From: Pandoraea aquatica
Lineage (GTDB): Bacteria > Pseudomonadota > Gammaproteobacteria > Burkholderiales > Burkholderiaceae
Assembly: GCF_902459565.1 (NCBI RefSeq)
Contig: NZ_CABPSN010000002.1
Span: 124,001-188,000, forward strand
Direction of reading: 5' to 3'
DNA length: 64,000 nucleotides
The position numbers and the translations under genes are program-made. The notes under the pieces were generated by a model. That model had not been told where the DNA came from, made no database searches, and saw nothing but the letters and a program-made list of their open reading frames with translations. Of this stretch, positions 9,389 to 18,171 are shown piece after piece (position 1 is the first letter of the stretch; each line of letters opens with the position of its first letter).

Positions 9389-9407
9389 GTTAATGATAAT
9401 CATTCGC
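9389..9407. promoter_or_regulatory. Fur box upstream of fecI
   Basis: The 19-base site matches the classical Fur consensus at 16 of 19 positions by eye; the mismatches are at positions 2, 17 and 18. It contains the core AATGATAATCATT. It lies upstream of fecI, consistent with iron-dependent repression of the sigma/anti-sigma pair. Confidence 0.82.
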
Positions 9408-9419
9408 ATCATATCATGA

Positions 9420-9740
9420 CCTATCGTGCGGTGACGGATGGTGGGGGGATTAGGCGATGCAATGCTAAGGAATCGGAATTTCCTTCATCGATTCCGCTGA
9501 TCGGTGTCGTGGGCAAGCTTGCGTGCGCATGATTTTTCGCTGCCTGTCCCGATAGGGACACGGTCCAATTGCTCATGGCCGCGTCGATCAACGGCATCGA
9601 TTTCGATGGCTATACATGCAAACTTTTTTAGGACGGGTGTCATCGGATGGGACTGGAATTGGGACTCTCTGGGCATGGTTTCCATTGATGTGAGGTGGTG
9701 CGATGAGCTTGGTCTGGATTAAGACCACCGCGAATGGGGG
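9420..9740. other. Intergenic region between fecI and uvrA, no gene recognised
   Basis: No credible reading frame with a ribosome-binding site was seen. A short inverted repeat GTCCC-GATA-GGGAC occurs near 9548. Base composition is lower in G+C than the flanking genes. The rest may be promoter or decayed sequence. Confidence 0.5.
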
Positions 9741-9752
9741 ATTGGATTGATG

Positions 9753-9768
9753 CTGTACAAATATACAG
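9753..9768. promoter_or_regulatory. LexA (SOS) box upstream of the double uvrA
   Basis: The sequence CTGTACAAATATACAG exactly fits CTGT-N8-ACAG, the proteobacterial LexA consensus, with an A/T-rich centre. It lies about 126 bases before the uvrA start codon. It predicts repression by LexA and induction after DNA damage. Confidence 0.82.
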
Positions 9769-9893
9769 TACAATCGCAGCGTGCCGGCGACGTCTGGATG
9801 CTGCCAGCGGCTGTCGTATCGGCCTGATACAGTAGTTCCCCCGAGGCGCGTACGCGCTCTGTCGTTTTGGTTCTGATACGGCTCTGATACCCA

Positions 9894-12800
9894 GTGGACA
9901 AGTCCTCCTCGAAACCCGACCCGTCGGCCAGCCACGCCATTCGTATTCGTGGCGCCCGCCAGCACAACCTCAAGAATCTCGACGTCGATCTCCAGACCGG
10001 TGAGATGACCGTCGTGACCGGTCCGTCCGGTTCCGGCAAGTCCAGTCTGGTCTTCGACACGCTGTTCGCCGAAGGCCAGCGCCGTTATGTCGAGACGTTC
10101 AGCGCTTACGCCCGCCAGTTCCTCGACCGCATGGATCGTCCGCAGGTGGACCATGTGGAAGGCGTGCCGCCCGCCATTGCCATCGATCAGACCAACCCCG
10201 TGCGCAGCTCGCGCTCGACGGTCGGCACGATGACCGAACTCAACGATCACCTCAAACTTCTCTTCGCCCGCGCGGCGGCGCTGTTCGATCGCGAAACCGC
10301 CCAGCCGGTGCGCCACGACACGCCCGAGACGATCTACGCCGACCTTATGGCGCGTACCGCCCAGAGCGATCCGCGTCTGGTCGTCACTTTCCCGGTCGAA
10401 CTGCCCGGCAGCGTCACCCCCGACGAAGTGGAGCAATGGCTCTCGGCGTCCGGCTATACGCGTGTGCAGGCCGAACGCGAAGTCACGACCACTGAGGGCA
10501 CGCGTAAAGTACTCGACGTCGTCGCCGACCGATTCCGCCTTCAGAACACCGAGAAGGCGCGTGCGATGGAAGCCATCGAGTCGTCGCTCAAGCGCGGCCG
10601 GGCCCGGGTGAATGTCTATGTGCTGGCCGAAGAAGGCGAGCCGGACATCTGGCGCTATTCGCAGGACCTGCATTGCCCCGACAGCGATCTGCATTACGCC
10701 GATCCGCAACCCGCGCTCTTCTCGTTCAACTCCGCCTACGGTGCGTGCGAAGCGTGTCGCGGTTTCGGTCGCGTGATCGGCGTCGACCTCGGTCTGGTCA
10801 TTCCCGACGAACGTAAGACGTTGCGTGGCGGTGCGGTCAAGACCATCCAGACGCCCGCGTGGAAAGAGATTCAGGAAGACCTGCTGGAGTACGCGGGCAA
10901 GGCCGGTATCCCGCGCGATACGCCGTGGTCGAAGCTCTCGCCCGAACATCGCGAATGGGTCATCGAAGGCGACCCCGACTGGCAAGGCGAGTGGAACAAA
11001 CAGTGGTACGGCATTCGCCGCTTCTTCGGCTATCTGGAGTCGAAGGCGTACAAGATGCACATCCGTGTGCTGCTCTCGAAGTACCGCAGCTACACCACGT
11101 GCGACACGTGCGGCGGCGCGCGTCTGAAGACCGAAGGCCTGTTGTGGCGACTCGGCTCGAAAGAGAACGCCGACGCCGTGCTGCCGCCCGCCCAGCGTTT
11201 CATGCCGCGTGGCGTGTCGTGGTCACGCGAGCAACTCGAAGCGCTGCCCGGTCTGACGATGCACGATCTGATGCTCATGCCGATCACGCGCGTGCGTCAA
11301 TTCTTCGATTCGCTGACGTTGCCGTCGAGCCTGCTCGATGACGCGCTGAAGTTGCTGCAAGAGGAAGTCGGCACGCGCCTGAAGTATCTGTGCGACGTTG
11401 GCATCGGCTATCTCACGCTCGACCGTCAGAGCCGCACGCTCTCCGGTGGTGAAGTGCAACGTATCAATCTGACGACGGCGCTCGGCACGTCGCTCGTCAA
11501 CACGCTGTTCGTGCTCGACGAGCCGAGTATCGGTTTGCATCCGCGCGACATGGATCGCATCGTCGCCGCGATGCATCGCTTGCGCGACGCGGGTAACACG
11601 CTGGTCGTCGTGGAACACGATCCGGCTGTGATGCTGGCCGCCGACCGTGTCATCGACATGGGACCGGGACCAGGTGAGCGTGGCGGGCAGATTGTGTTCG
11701 ACGGCACGCCGGAAGAAGTGCGTCAGGCCGACACGCTCACCGGCAGCTATCTCGGCGGCCGCAAGCATGTGGCGAACGCGTCGAACTGGCGCGCGCGTCC
11801 GGTGGACGAGGCGACGCCGCGCCTGACGCTGACCGGTGCCCGCGAGCACAACCTCAAGCACGTCGACGTCGACATTCCGCTGGGACGCCTTGTGTGTGTG
11901 ACCGGCGTCTCCGGCTCCGGTAAGTCGACGCTGGTGCAGGACATCCTCAGCCCGGCGCTGGCGCGTCACTTCGGCGATCCGACCGAAGCCCCGGGCGCAC
12001 ACGACGAACTGATCGGTGCCGAGCAACTCTCGGGCGTCGTGTTCGTCGACCAGTCGCCTATCGGCAAGACGGCGCGCTCGAATCCGGCAAGTTACGTCGG
12101 CGCATTCGACGAGATCCGCAAGCTGTTCGCGGCCGAGCCGGTGGCGCTGCAACGTGGTTACACCGCCAGCACGTTCAGCTTCAACTCCGGCAATGGCCGT
12201 TGCCCGACGTGCGGCGGTTCAGGCTTCGAGCACGTGGAAATGCAGTTCCTGAGCGACGTCTATCTGCGTTGCCCGGATTGCGACGGCAAGCGTTACCGCG
12301 CCGAAGTGCTGGACGTGAAGATCCAGCGCGCGATCCCCGGCGAAGCGATGCGCGAGTTGAGCGTGTCGGATGTGCTGGAACTGACCGTCAACGAAGCCGT
12401 GAAGCTGTTCTCGTCGGATCGCGACGTGCTGCGTGTGTTGCAGCCGATTGTGGACGTCGGTCTCGAATACGTGAAGCTCGGCCAGCCGGTGCCAACGCTC
12501 TCGGGTGGCGAAGCGCAACGTCTGAAGCTCGCAGGCTTCCTTGCAGAAGCGGCACAGAAAAAGACGGCGAGCGGGCAGAAGGTCGCGCATCGCGGTCGTC
12601 TCTTTATCTTCGACGAACCGACGACCGGGCTGCACTTCGACGACATCGCAAAGCTCATGCGTGCGTTCGGCAAGTTGCTCGACGGCGGCAATTCGCTGCT
12701 CGTCATCGAACACAATCTTGACGTGGTGCGTGCGGCCGACTGGATCATCGACCTCGGTCCGGAAGGCGGCGAAGGCGGTGGCGAAGTGTTGTGTGCGGGG

Positions 12801-15800
12801 ACGCTTGCGCATGTCGTGGCGTGCGAAGGATCGCACACCGGACGCGCGCTGGCCGAGTACGAACGCACGGTGGTCGCGCCCGCACAGGCCGTGGCTTCCG
12901 GTAAAGCATCGAGCGATGTGGGGATGCCGCTGCAAACGGCATTGCGTGCCGCACGCGCACATCGTAAGCCTGCGGGCGGCGACGACATTCGCATCATCAA
13001 TGCGCGCGAGCACAACCTGAAGTCGCTCGACGTCGCGATTCCGCGCGGCAAGTTCAGCGTCATCACCGGTGTATCGGGCTCGGGCAAATCGACGCTCGCG
13101 TTCGACATCCTGTTCAACGAAGGACAGCGCCGTTACCTCGAATCGCTCAACGCGTATGCGCGGTCCATCGTGCAGCCTGCGGGGCGTCCGGAAGTCGATG
13201 CCGTGTACGGCATTCCGCCGACGGTGGCCATCGAGCAACGTTTGTCGCGCGGTGGACGCAAGAGTACCGTCGCGACGACTACGGAAGTCTGGCACTTCTT
13301 GCGTCTGCTGTATGTGAAGCTCGGCATTCAGCATTGCATTCACGACGGCGCGCCGGTGACGGCGCAAAGCCCCGACTCCATCGTCGCGCAACTCATGCGC
13401 GACCGTCGCGGCCAGCACGTGGGGCTGCTCGCACCGCTCGTCGTGGGACGTAAGGGGATTTACACCGATCTGGCGAAATGGGCCAAGGCGCGCGGCCATT
13501 CGCATCTGCGCGTCGACGGCGTTTTCCTGCCGGTCGATCCGTGGCCGAAACTCGACCGCTTCCGCGAACACACTATCGAGTTGCCGGTGGGCGATGTCGT
13601 GGTGACGCCGGAGAACGAAGGCTTGCTGCGCACGTTGCTGGCGGCGGCGCTGGAGCTGGGTAAGGGCGTGATGCATCTGCTCGCGCCGCTCGACGGGCTG
13701 GGCGACACGATGACCGACGAGCAACCGGGCGAAGGCGTGGGCGAGATCGAGGTGTTCTCGGTCAAGCGCGCGTGTCCGGTGTGCGGCACGAGCTATCCGG
13801 ATCTCGATCCTCGCATGTTCTCGTTCAACAGCAAGCACGGTTGGTGTACGACGTGCGTCGGCACGGGCCTTGCGCTCACGCGTGAACAGCGTGAAGCGTT
13901 CGACGATACCGTCCTCAATCAGGACAATCGCGGCCGTGAACACTCGCTGCCGTCGCAGGATCAGGAGCCGGAAGATGTGGGCGATCAGCCGTGTCCGGAT
14001 TGCCACGGCGCGCGCCTGAACGGTGTGGCGCGTGCGGTGACGTTCGACGAGCACGCCATCTCCGACGTCGCGCAATGGACCGTGACGGACGTGCGCCAGT
14101 GGATTCAGGGCCTCGAACTGCAAGGTCGCGACGCGAGCATCGCGCGTGATCTGATCAGCGAGATTCAGGGGCGTCTGGAGTTTCTGGAAGAGGTGGGCCT
14201 CGGCTACCTCACGCTCGACCGCGCTGCACCGACGCTCTCGGGCGGCGAGTCGCAACGTATTCGTCTCGCGGCGCAACTCGGCAGCAATTTGCAGGGTGTG
14301 TGCTACGTGCTGGACGAGCCGACCATCGGCTTGCATCCGCGCGACAACGGCATCCTGCTCGGCGCGCTGCGCAAGCTGGGCGATCAGGGCAACACGCTGG
14401 TCGTGGTCGAGCACGACGAAGATACGATTCGTCGTGCGGACCACATCATCGATATCGGTCCGGGCGCGGGCAAGCGTGGCGGCATGCTCGTCGCACAGGG
14501 CAATGTCGACGATCTCGCCTCGCATCCCGATTCGCTGACCGGCAAGTTCCTCGCCCATCCGTTGCAGCATCCGATTCAACCGCGCCGCGAAGTCGTTGCA
14601 CCGGCGAAGGGTGGGAAGGGGGCACAGGGCGTTGAACCGGTACCGCCGAACTGGCTGACGGTGCACGGCGCGACGCTTCACAACCTGAAGAACGTGACGG
14701 CCTCGCTGCCGCTGGCGCGACTCACGGCAATCACCGGCGTATCCGGCTCCGGCAAGTCGACGCTCGCGCGCGATGTGCTGATGACGAACCTGCTCGATGC
14801 CGTGGGGCGTTCGGTGTTGTCGTCGCCAGCGGAGCGTCGTGCGCGCAAGGGCACGGTGCGTCATGCCGTGAAGGCGGACGGCAAGCCGCGCGCGAAGTCG
14901 GAAGCGCCCGCAGAGCCGCGACGTCCGGTGGTGCATGCGTGGCACGGGTGTGAGTCCGTCACGGGCTGGGAGACGATCGACCGCGTGCTCGAAGTCGACC
15001 AGACGCCCATCGGCAAGACCCCGCGTTCATGCCCGGCCACCTACATCGGGTTCTGGGACACCATCCGACGTCTGTTTGCCGACACGCTCGAAGCCCGCGC
15101 GCGCGGCTACTCGGCGTCGCGCTTCTCGTTCAACACGGGCGAGGGTCGGTGCCCGGCCTGTGAAGGGCAAGGCGTGCGGACCATCGGCATGAGCTTCCTT
15201 GCGGACGTGAAGGTGCTGTGCGACGTCTGTCACGGACAGCGCTTCAACGCCGAGACGCTGGCGGTGACGTGGCGTGGCAAGAGCATCGGTGACGTGCTGA
15301 CGATGGAAGTCGATGAAGCCGTCGAGTTCTTCGCGTCGATGCCGAGCATTGCGCATCCGCTGCAACTGATGAAGGACGTCGGGCTGGGCTACCTCACGCT
15401 GGGGCAGCCGTCGCCGACGTTGTCGGGCGGCGAGGCGCAGCGGATCAAGCTGGTGACGGAGCTGACCAAGGTGCGCGACGACATTACGCGTCGCGGACAG
15501 AAGTCGCCGCACACGCTGTACGTGCTCGACGAGCCGACGGTCGGGTTGCACATGGCGGACGTGGCACGTCTGATCAACGTGCTGCACCGGCTGGTGAACG
15601 GCGGGCATACGGTCGTCGTCATCGAGCACAACCTCGATGTGATTGCCGAAGCCGACTGGATCGTCGACATGGGGCCGGAAGGCGGCAAGGATGGCGGCAC
15701 CGTGGTGGCGGCAACGTCGCCCGACGAGTTGGCGAAGGTGAAGGCCAGCCACACCGGCATCGCCCTCAAACCGGTGCTCGCCCAGACGGCCGGGACCGGT

Positions 15801-15839
15801 GCCACGGCCGTGGTACCCGAGGAAGCGACCGCCAAGTAG
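9894..15839 (+). CDS. uvrA: Tandem-fused (double) UvrA excinuclease subunit
   Basis: At 1981 residues this is about twice canonical UvrA (about 940). It has four Walker A motifs (about residues 43-51, 670, 1059 and 1615) and four ABC signatures (LSGGEVQR about 515, LSGGEAQR about 867, LSGGESQR about 1446, LSGGEAQR about 1841), so two complete UvrA-like halves are joined by a linker near 975-1025. DNA-binding zinc modules of the C-terminal type are kept in both halves (CPTCGGSGFE, CPACEGQGV). In half one the first zinc site reads C261, S264, C285, C288, so one ligand is lost; the matching site in half two starts C1294, C1297 and is intact. Known UvrA dimers recognise DNA lesions and load UvrB. 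The start is a GTG without an obvious ribosome-binding site. The LexA box upstream supports an SOS role. A separate canonical uvrA is expected elsewhere in the genome. Confidence 0.93.
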   Translation: MDKSSSKPDPSASHAIRIRGARQHNLKNLDVDLQTGEMTVVTGPSGSGKSSLVFDTLFAEGQRRYVETFSAYARQFLDRMDRPQVDHVEGVPPAIAIDQTNPVRSSRSTVGTMTELNDHLKLLFARAAALFDRETAQPVRHDTPETIYADLMARTAQSDPRLVVTFPVELPGSVTPDEVEQWLSASGYTRVQAEREVTTTEGTRKVLDVVADRFRLQNTEKARAMEAIESSLKRGRARVNVYVLAEEGEPDIWRYSQDLHCPDSDLHYADPQPALFSFNSAYGACEACRGFGRVIGVDLGLVIPDERKTLRGGAVKTIQTPAWKEIQEDLLEYAGKAGIPRDTPWSKLSPEHREWVIEGDPDWQGEWNKQWYGIRRFFGYLESKAYKMHIRVLLSKYRSYTTCDTCGGARLKTEGLLWRLGSKENADAVLPPAQRFMPRGVSWSREQLEALPGLTMHDLMLMPITRVRQFFDSLTLPSSLLDDALKLLQEEVGTRLKYLCDVGIGYLTLDRQSRTLSGGEVQRINLTTALGTSLVNTLFVLDEPSIGLHPRDMDRIVAAMHRLRDAGNTLVVVEHDPAVMLAADRVIDMGPGPGERGGQIVFDGTPEEVRQADTLTGSYLGGRKHVANASNWRARPVDEATPRLTLTGAREHNLKHVDVDIPLGRLVCVTGVSGSGKSTLVQDILSPALARHFGDPTEAPGAHDELIGAEQLSGVVFVDQSPIGKTARSNPASYVGAFDEIRKLFAAEPVALQRGYTASTFSFNSGNGRCPTCGGSGFEHVEMQFLSDVYLRCPDCDGKRYRAEVLDVKIQRAIPGEAMRELSVSDVLELTVNEAVKLFSSDRDVLRVLQPIVDVGLEYVKLGQPVPTLSGGEAQRLKLAGFLAEAAQKKTASGQKVAHRGRLFIFDEPTTGLHFDDIAKLMRAFGKLLDGGNSLLVIEHNLDVVRAADWIIDLGPEGGEGGGEVLCAGTLAHVVACEGSHTGRALAEYERTVVAPAQAVASGKASSDVGMPLQTALRAARAHRKPAGGDDIRIINAREHNLKSLDVAIPRGKFSVITGVSGSGKSTLAFDILFNEGQRRYLESLNAYARSIVQPAGRPEVDAVYGIPPTVAIEQRLSRGGRKSTVATTTEVWHFLRLLYVKLGIQHCIHDGAPVTAQSPDSIVAQLMRDRRGQHVGLLAPLVVGRKGIYTDLAKWAKARGHSHLRVDGVFLPVDPWPKLDRFREHTIELPVGDVVVTPENEGLLRTLLAAALELGKGVMHLLAPLDGLGDTMTDEQPGEGVGEIEVFSVKRACPVCGTSYPDLDPRMFSFNSKHGWCTTCVGTGLALTREQREAFDDTVLNQDNRGREHSLPSQDQEPEDVGDQPCPDCHGARLNGVARAVTFDEHAISDVAQWTVTDVRQWIQGLELQGRDASIARDLISEIQGRLEFLEEVGLGYLTLDRAAPTLSGGESQRIRLAAQLGSNLQGVCYVLDEPTIGLHPRDNGILLGALRKLGDQGNTLVVVEHDEDTIRRADHIIDIGPGAGKRGGMLVAQGNVDDLASHPDSLTGKFLAHPLQHPIQPRREVVAPAKGGKGAQGVEPVPPNWLTVHGATLHNLKNVTASLPLARLTAITGVSGSGKSTLARDVLMTNLLDAVGRSVLSSPAERRARKGTVRHAVKADGKPRAKSEAPAEPRRPVVHAWHGCESVTGWETIDRVLEVDQTPIGKTPRSCPATYIGFWDTIRRLFADTLEARARGYSASRFSFNTGEGRCPACEGQGVRTIGMSFLADVKVLCDVCHGQRFNAETLAVTWRGKSIGDVLTMEVDEAVEFFASMPSIAHPLQLMKDVGLGYLTLGQPSPTLSGGEAQRIKLVTELTKVRDDITRRGQKSPHTLYVLDEPTVGLHMADVARLINVLHRLVNGGHTVVVIEHNLDVIAEADWIVDMGPEGGKDGGTVVAATSPDELAKVKASHTGIALKPVLAQTAGTGATAVVPEEATAK

Positions 15840-15888
15840 GCCGACAAGCGGTTGAGGCTAAGCCCCCTCAGGGCTTTGCCAGCAAATC

Positions 15889-15920
15889 AAACGGGACGCC
15901 TGTATCAGGCGTCCCGTTTT
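15889..15920 (+). terminator. Rho-independent terminator after uvrA
   Basis: A perfect 14-base-pair stem (arm AAACGGGACGCCTG) with loop TAT ends in a T-run, 49 bases after the uvrA stop. Confidence 0.93.
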
Positions 15921-16184
15921 CATTTGCGGCTTTCAATGAGACACATCGTATACGATTTTGTGTATCACTAAATTTGGCCATATACCTTGATTTCAAAGGA
16001 GGCATGCACTTACTTCCAGCGAGATCAACGGTTCGATGGGCTCGGCCATAAGTTCCCTATTATTTCTAAATTGGAAATTAGAAATAGACAATTATCGACT
16101 TTATTGCGATAGGTGCGACTAATACACTTCAACTGTCGACGATGAATTGAACATCGCCTCTTTCAAACAGACAGGAGAAATACC
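15921..16184. other. A/T-rich intergenic region, probable promoter of the DUF4148 gene
   Basis: No gene is seen. The stretch is markedly A/T-rich around 15945-16120 and contains the inverted pair TTTCTAAATT / GGAAATTAGAAAT near 16066-16086. It probably holds the promoter of the downstream small secreted protein. Confidence 0.45.
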
Positions 16185-16493
16185 ATGAAGCGCACTCTTA
16201 TTACCTCGGCCCTCGTTTCCGCAATGCTGGCTGTCTCGGCCGGTTCGGCTTTCGCCAGCGACGCTTTCGACGGTCCCTCGGAATTCTCGTGGGTTCCGCA
16301 AACCAGCGTGCTGACCCGTGCTCAAGTTCGTGAAGAACTGGTGCAAGCGCAAAAGGCTGGTCTCGTGGTCCAACACGACACCGTGTATCCGAAGGCAGCC
16401 CCGAGCGCACAACCGGCAACGGCTAGCGCCCCGGTCACGATGGGTTCGGTTGGCGGTCTGCAACGCGCCGGTACGACCTACTTCGGTAACTAA
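16185..16493 (+). CDS. DUF4148 domain small secreted protein
   Basis: A 102-residue protein with a clear signal peptide (cleavage near SAFAS) and the DUF4148 pattern LTRAQVREELVQAQKAGLV. It ends RAGTTYFGN. CAGGAG lies nine bases before the ATG. The family is common and multicopy in Burkholderiaceae and its function is unknown; export to the periplasm is the only supported property. A relative is encoded at 25387, and a third small protein at 24383 shares the tail motif. Confidence 0.9.
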   Translation: MKRTLITSALVSAMLAVSAGSAFASDAFDGPSEFSWVPQTSVLTRAQVREELVQAQKAGLVVQHDTVYPKAAPSAQPATASAPVTMGSVGGLQRAGTTYFGN

Positions 16494-16583
16494 TCGCACT
16501 TGCGAATCGCTGTACTTGCCGTAACCCCGTGAGCCAGCGCTAACGCAGCGCGACGCGACTCCGGGAAAGCAGTCTCCGATACC

Positions 16584-16617
16584 AAATCGGCCGCCTTGTT
16601 TGCGGCCGATTTTGTTT
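16584..16617 (+). terminator. Rho-independent terminator after the DUF4148 gene
   Basis: The stem AAATCGGCCGC / GCGGCCGATTT (11 bp) is followed by TGTTTTT. It lies 90 bases after the stop at 16493. Confidence 0.88.
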
Positions 16618-16666
16618 TTGGGCGCTCGCTTTCCTCGCATCCTGTTCCACCTCGCAGCACATCGCA

Positions 16667-16909
16667 TGTGGACAAGCCTGTCGATAACCTTGTTGGCAAG
16701 CTGTGTCAGCGCTGTGGGTAAGCCTGTGGATACCCATGGGATATGCGGTGGACAGGTGGGGTAAAAGTCGGCAAAACAGCGGGGATAACCGGTGAATATC
16801 CCGTGGATATGCGGTGGATATCCTGTGTGTTTAACCGGGATAAGCCGGTGGATTTCCTGTGGAAATCTGCGAAATTTCTGTGATTAAGCTGTGGATGGCC
16901 TGTGAATAG
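16667..16909 (+). repeat. Tract of degenerate DnaA-box-like repeats (TGTGGATAA type)
   Basis: About a dozen same-strand variants of TGTGGATAA, the reverse complement of the DnaA box TTATCCACA, occur in some 240 bases. Examples are TGTGGACAA (16667), TGTCGATAA (16679), TGTGGGTAA (16713), TGTGGATAC (16725), CGTGGATAT (16802), GGTGGATAT (16813), TGTGGAAAT (16858), TGTGATTAA (16879), TGTGGATGG (16890) and TGTGAATAG (16901). None is a perfect box. No gene is in this tract. It could be a DnaA-binding or titration site or an expanded low-complexity repeat. Confidence 0.55.
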
Positions 16910-16992
16910 ATCTTCGTGATCTGATTACAGAGGCCCGCCTGGCGTGCCTCTGCGACAGTCCATTCATCGTCCGTCGGAAAAAGCCGAAAAAC

Positions 16993-17919
16993 TCACTTCC
17001 CAAAAGCCGTCGCCAAAAACTCGGTAACGCGTTTTATCGCGTCGTCGCGTGCCTCGGGCTGGGTGCCGGTAATCGGCACAACGTGGGTTTTCGGATTGGT
17101 GAACTCAGGGCGCGAGCGGACCGGAAGATTCGGATAATCGAAGTCGTGATACGCGCCCGGATAGATGTGGAACGTCACCGGCGCACCTTGTGCGGTGACG
17201 TCTTTCACGAATGCGTCGCAAGGGGCCGCCTTAGTCCAGACGTCCTCCGCACCCGTGAGCAACAACAGCGGAATCTTCGTCGACCAGTTCGCGCCCTGTG
17301 CCTTCGCGTTGCACCAGCCAGGATAGAACGCAACCGCGGCCACGAAGTCCGGCGCGGACGTCGCGTCCTGCGCGCGGCCTGGACTTTTCGGGCCGATGGC
17401 AAATAGCGTTGTCCCGCCACCATGCGACCAGCCCATCAACGCGATCCGGTCCGGCTGGATGCCCGATGTCGATTGCAGGTAACGCAACGCGCCATAAGCG
17501 TCGCGTGGGCGTTCCTCCCAAGGGCGCACCGGGCCGCCTTTCGCACATTCGCTGCCTTGCCCCCGCGAAGTGAAGCTGTCGACCATCAGCACCGCATAAC
17601 CTTGCGCGTTGAACCGTTGTGCCCATGCGAGTTCGCGGCCGTCGATGGTGCCTTTGCGCGTGAACATGCCGTTGCAACCATGCATGAAGACCACCGCCGG
17701 CGTCGGCCCCTGTGCATTGACCGCACGGAACAAGTAGGCGTCGATCATCACCGGCGCGCCGGTGGCGTCCTTGTCCAGTGACGGAATGCTGAGCTTTTCC
17801 TGCGCGTTGGCGCTGCCGATCGCGGCAAGCGAGAGCGCAGACATCGCCACGAGGGAGATGACGAGCGACGAGGTGCCGCGTCGTGCGCGAGCGACAAAAG
17901 ACAGTGACGTAGACGGCAT
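16993..17919 (-). CDS. Secreted dienelactone hydrolase-family alpha/beta hydrolase
   Basis: A 308-residue protein with a signal peptide (cleavage near GSANAQE). The alpha/beta-hydrolase core shows the oxyanion region VVFMHGCNGMF, the nucleophile elbow GWSHGGG with Ser165, the acid in TGAEDVW and the His in GAYHDFD. The usual DLH nucleophile is Cys, so a Ser here suggests a broader esterase. Substrate is unknown and the predicted location is the periplasm. It diverges from metY. Confidence 0.82.
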   Translation of the reverse strand: MPSTSLSFVARARRGTSSLVISLVAMSALSLAAIGSANAQEKLSIPSLDKDATGAPVMIDAYLFRAVNAQGPTPAVVFMHGCNGMFTRKGTIDGRELAWAQRFNAQGYAVLMVDSFTSRGQGSECAKGGPVRPWEERPRDAYGALRYLQSTSGIQPDRIALMGWSHGGGTTLFAIGPKSPGRAQDATSAPDFVAAVAFYPGWCNAKAQGANWSTKIPLLLLTGAEDVWTKAAPCDAFVKDVTAQGAPVTFHIYPGAYHDFDYPNLPVRSRPEFTNPKTHVVPITGTQPEARDDAIKRVTEFLATAFGK

Positions 17920-18171
17920 GGGGAGCCTTCGCCTGGACGCGCGGCTGCCGACGTCGGCACCGCTATTGTCTGCACGATAGCGCGTGTTCCCGCTGTTGTG
18001 TCGCGCCCCATATTACGAATCGTTGCGCACCATGCGGCCATTCCTCGCTAAGCATCCATCCATCGGAGATAAGCCGGGTCGGCAGTGCAGATTAGAATGC
18101 CATCGGATACCTAAGCAACGCATCGATACGTTCCGCGAATGGAACGTCATATCTATCCGGAGACTTTCGAC

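Noticed and set aside
9588-11060. 490-residue minus-strand frame over the LexA box and uvrA start
   Set aside because: It runs antisense to conserved UvrA sequence and through the SOS promoter region; no supporting start signal.
12219-14945. 908-residue open frame on the minus strand opposite uvrA
   Set aside because: Mirror frame of a high-G+C gene; the plus-strand UvrA motifs fully explain the region and the antisense product is Arg/His-rich without domains.
16667-16909. CRISPR array
   Set aside because: The repeats are short (about 9 bases), degenerate and without uniform spacers; no cas genes are nearby.
16667-16909. Chromosomal origin oriC
   Set aside because: The boxes are all imperfect and in one direction, and no dnaA, dnaN, parAB or gidA gene is adjacent.
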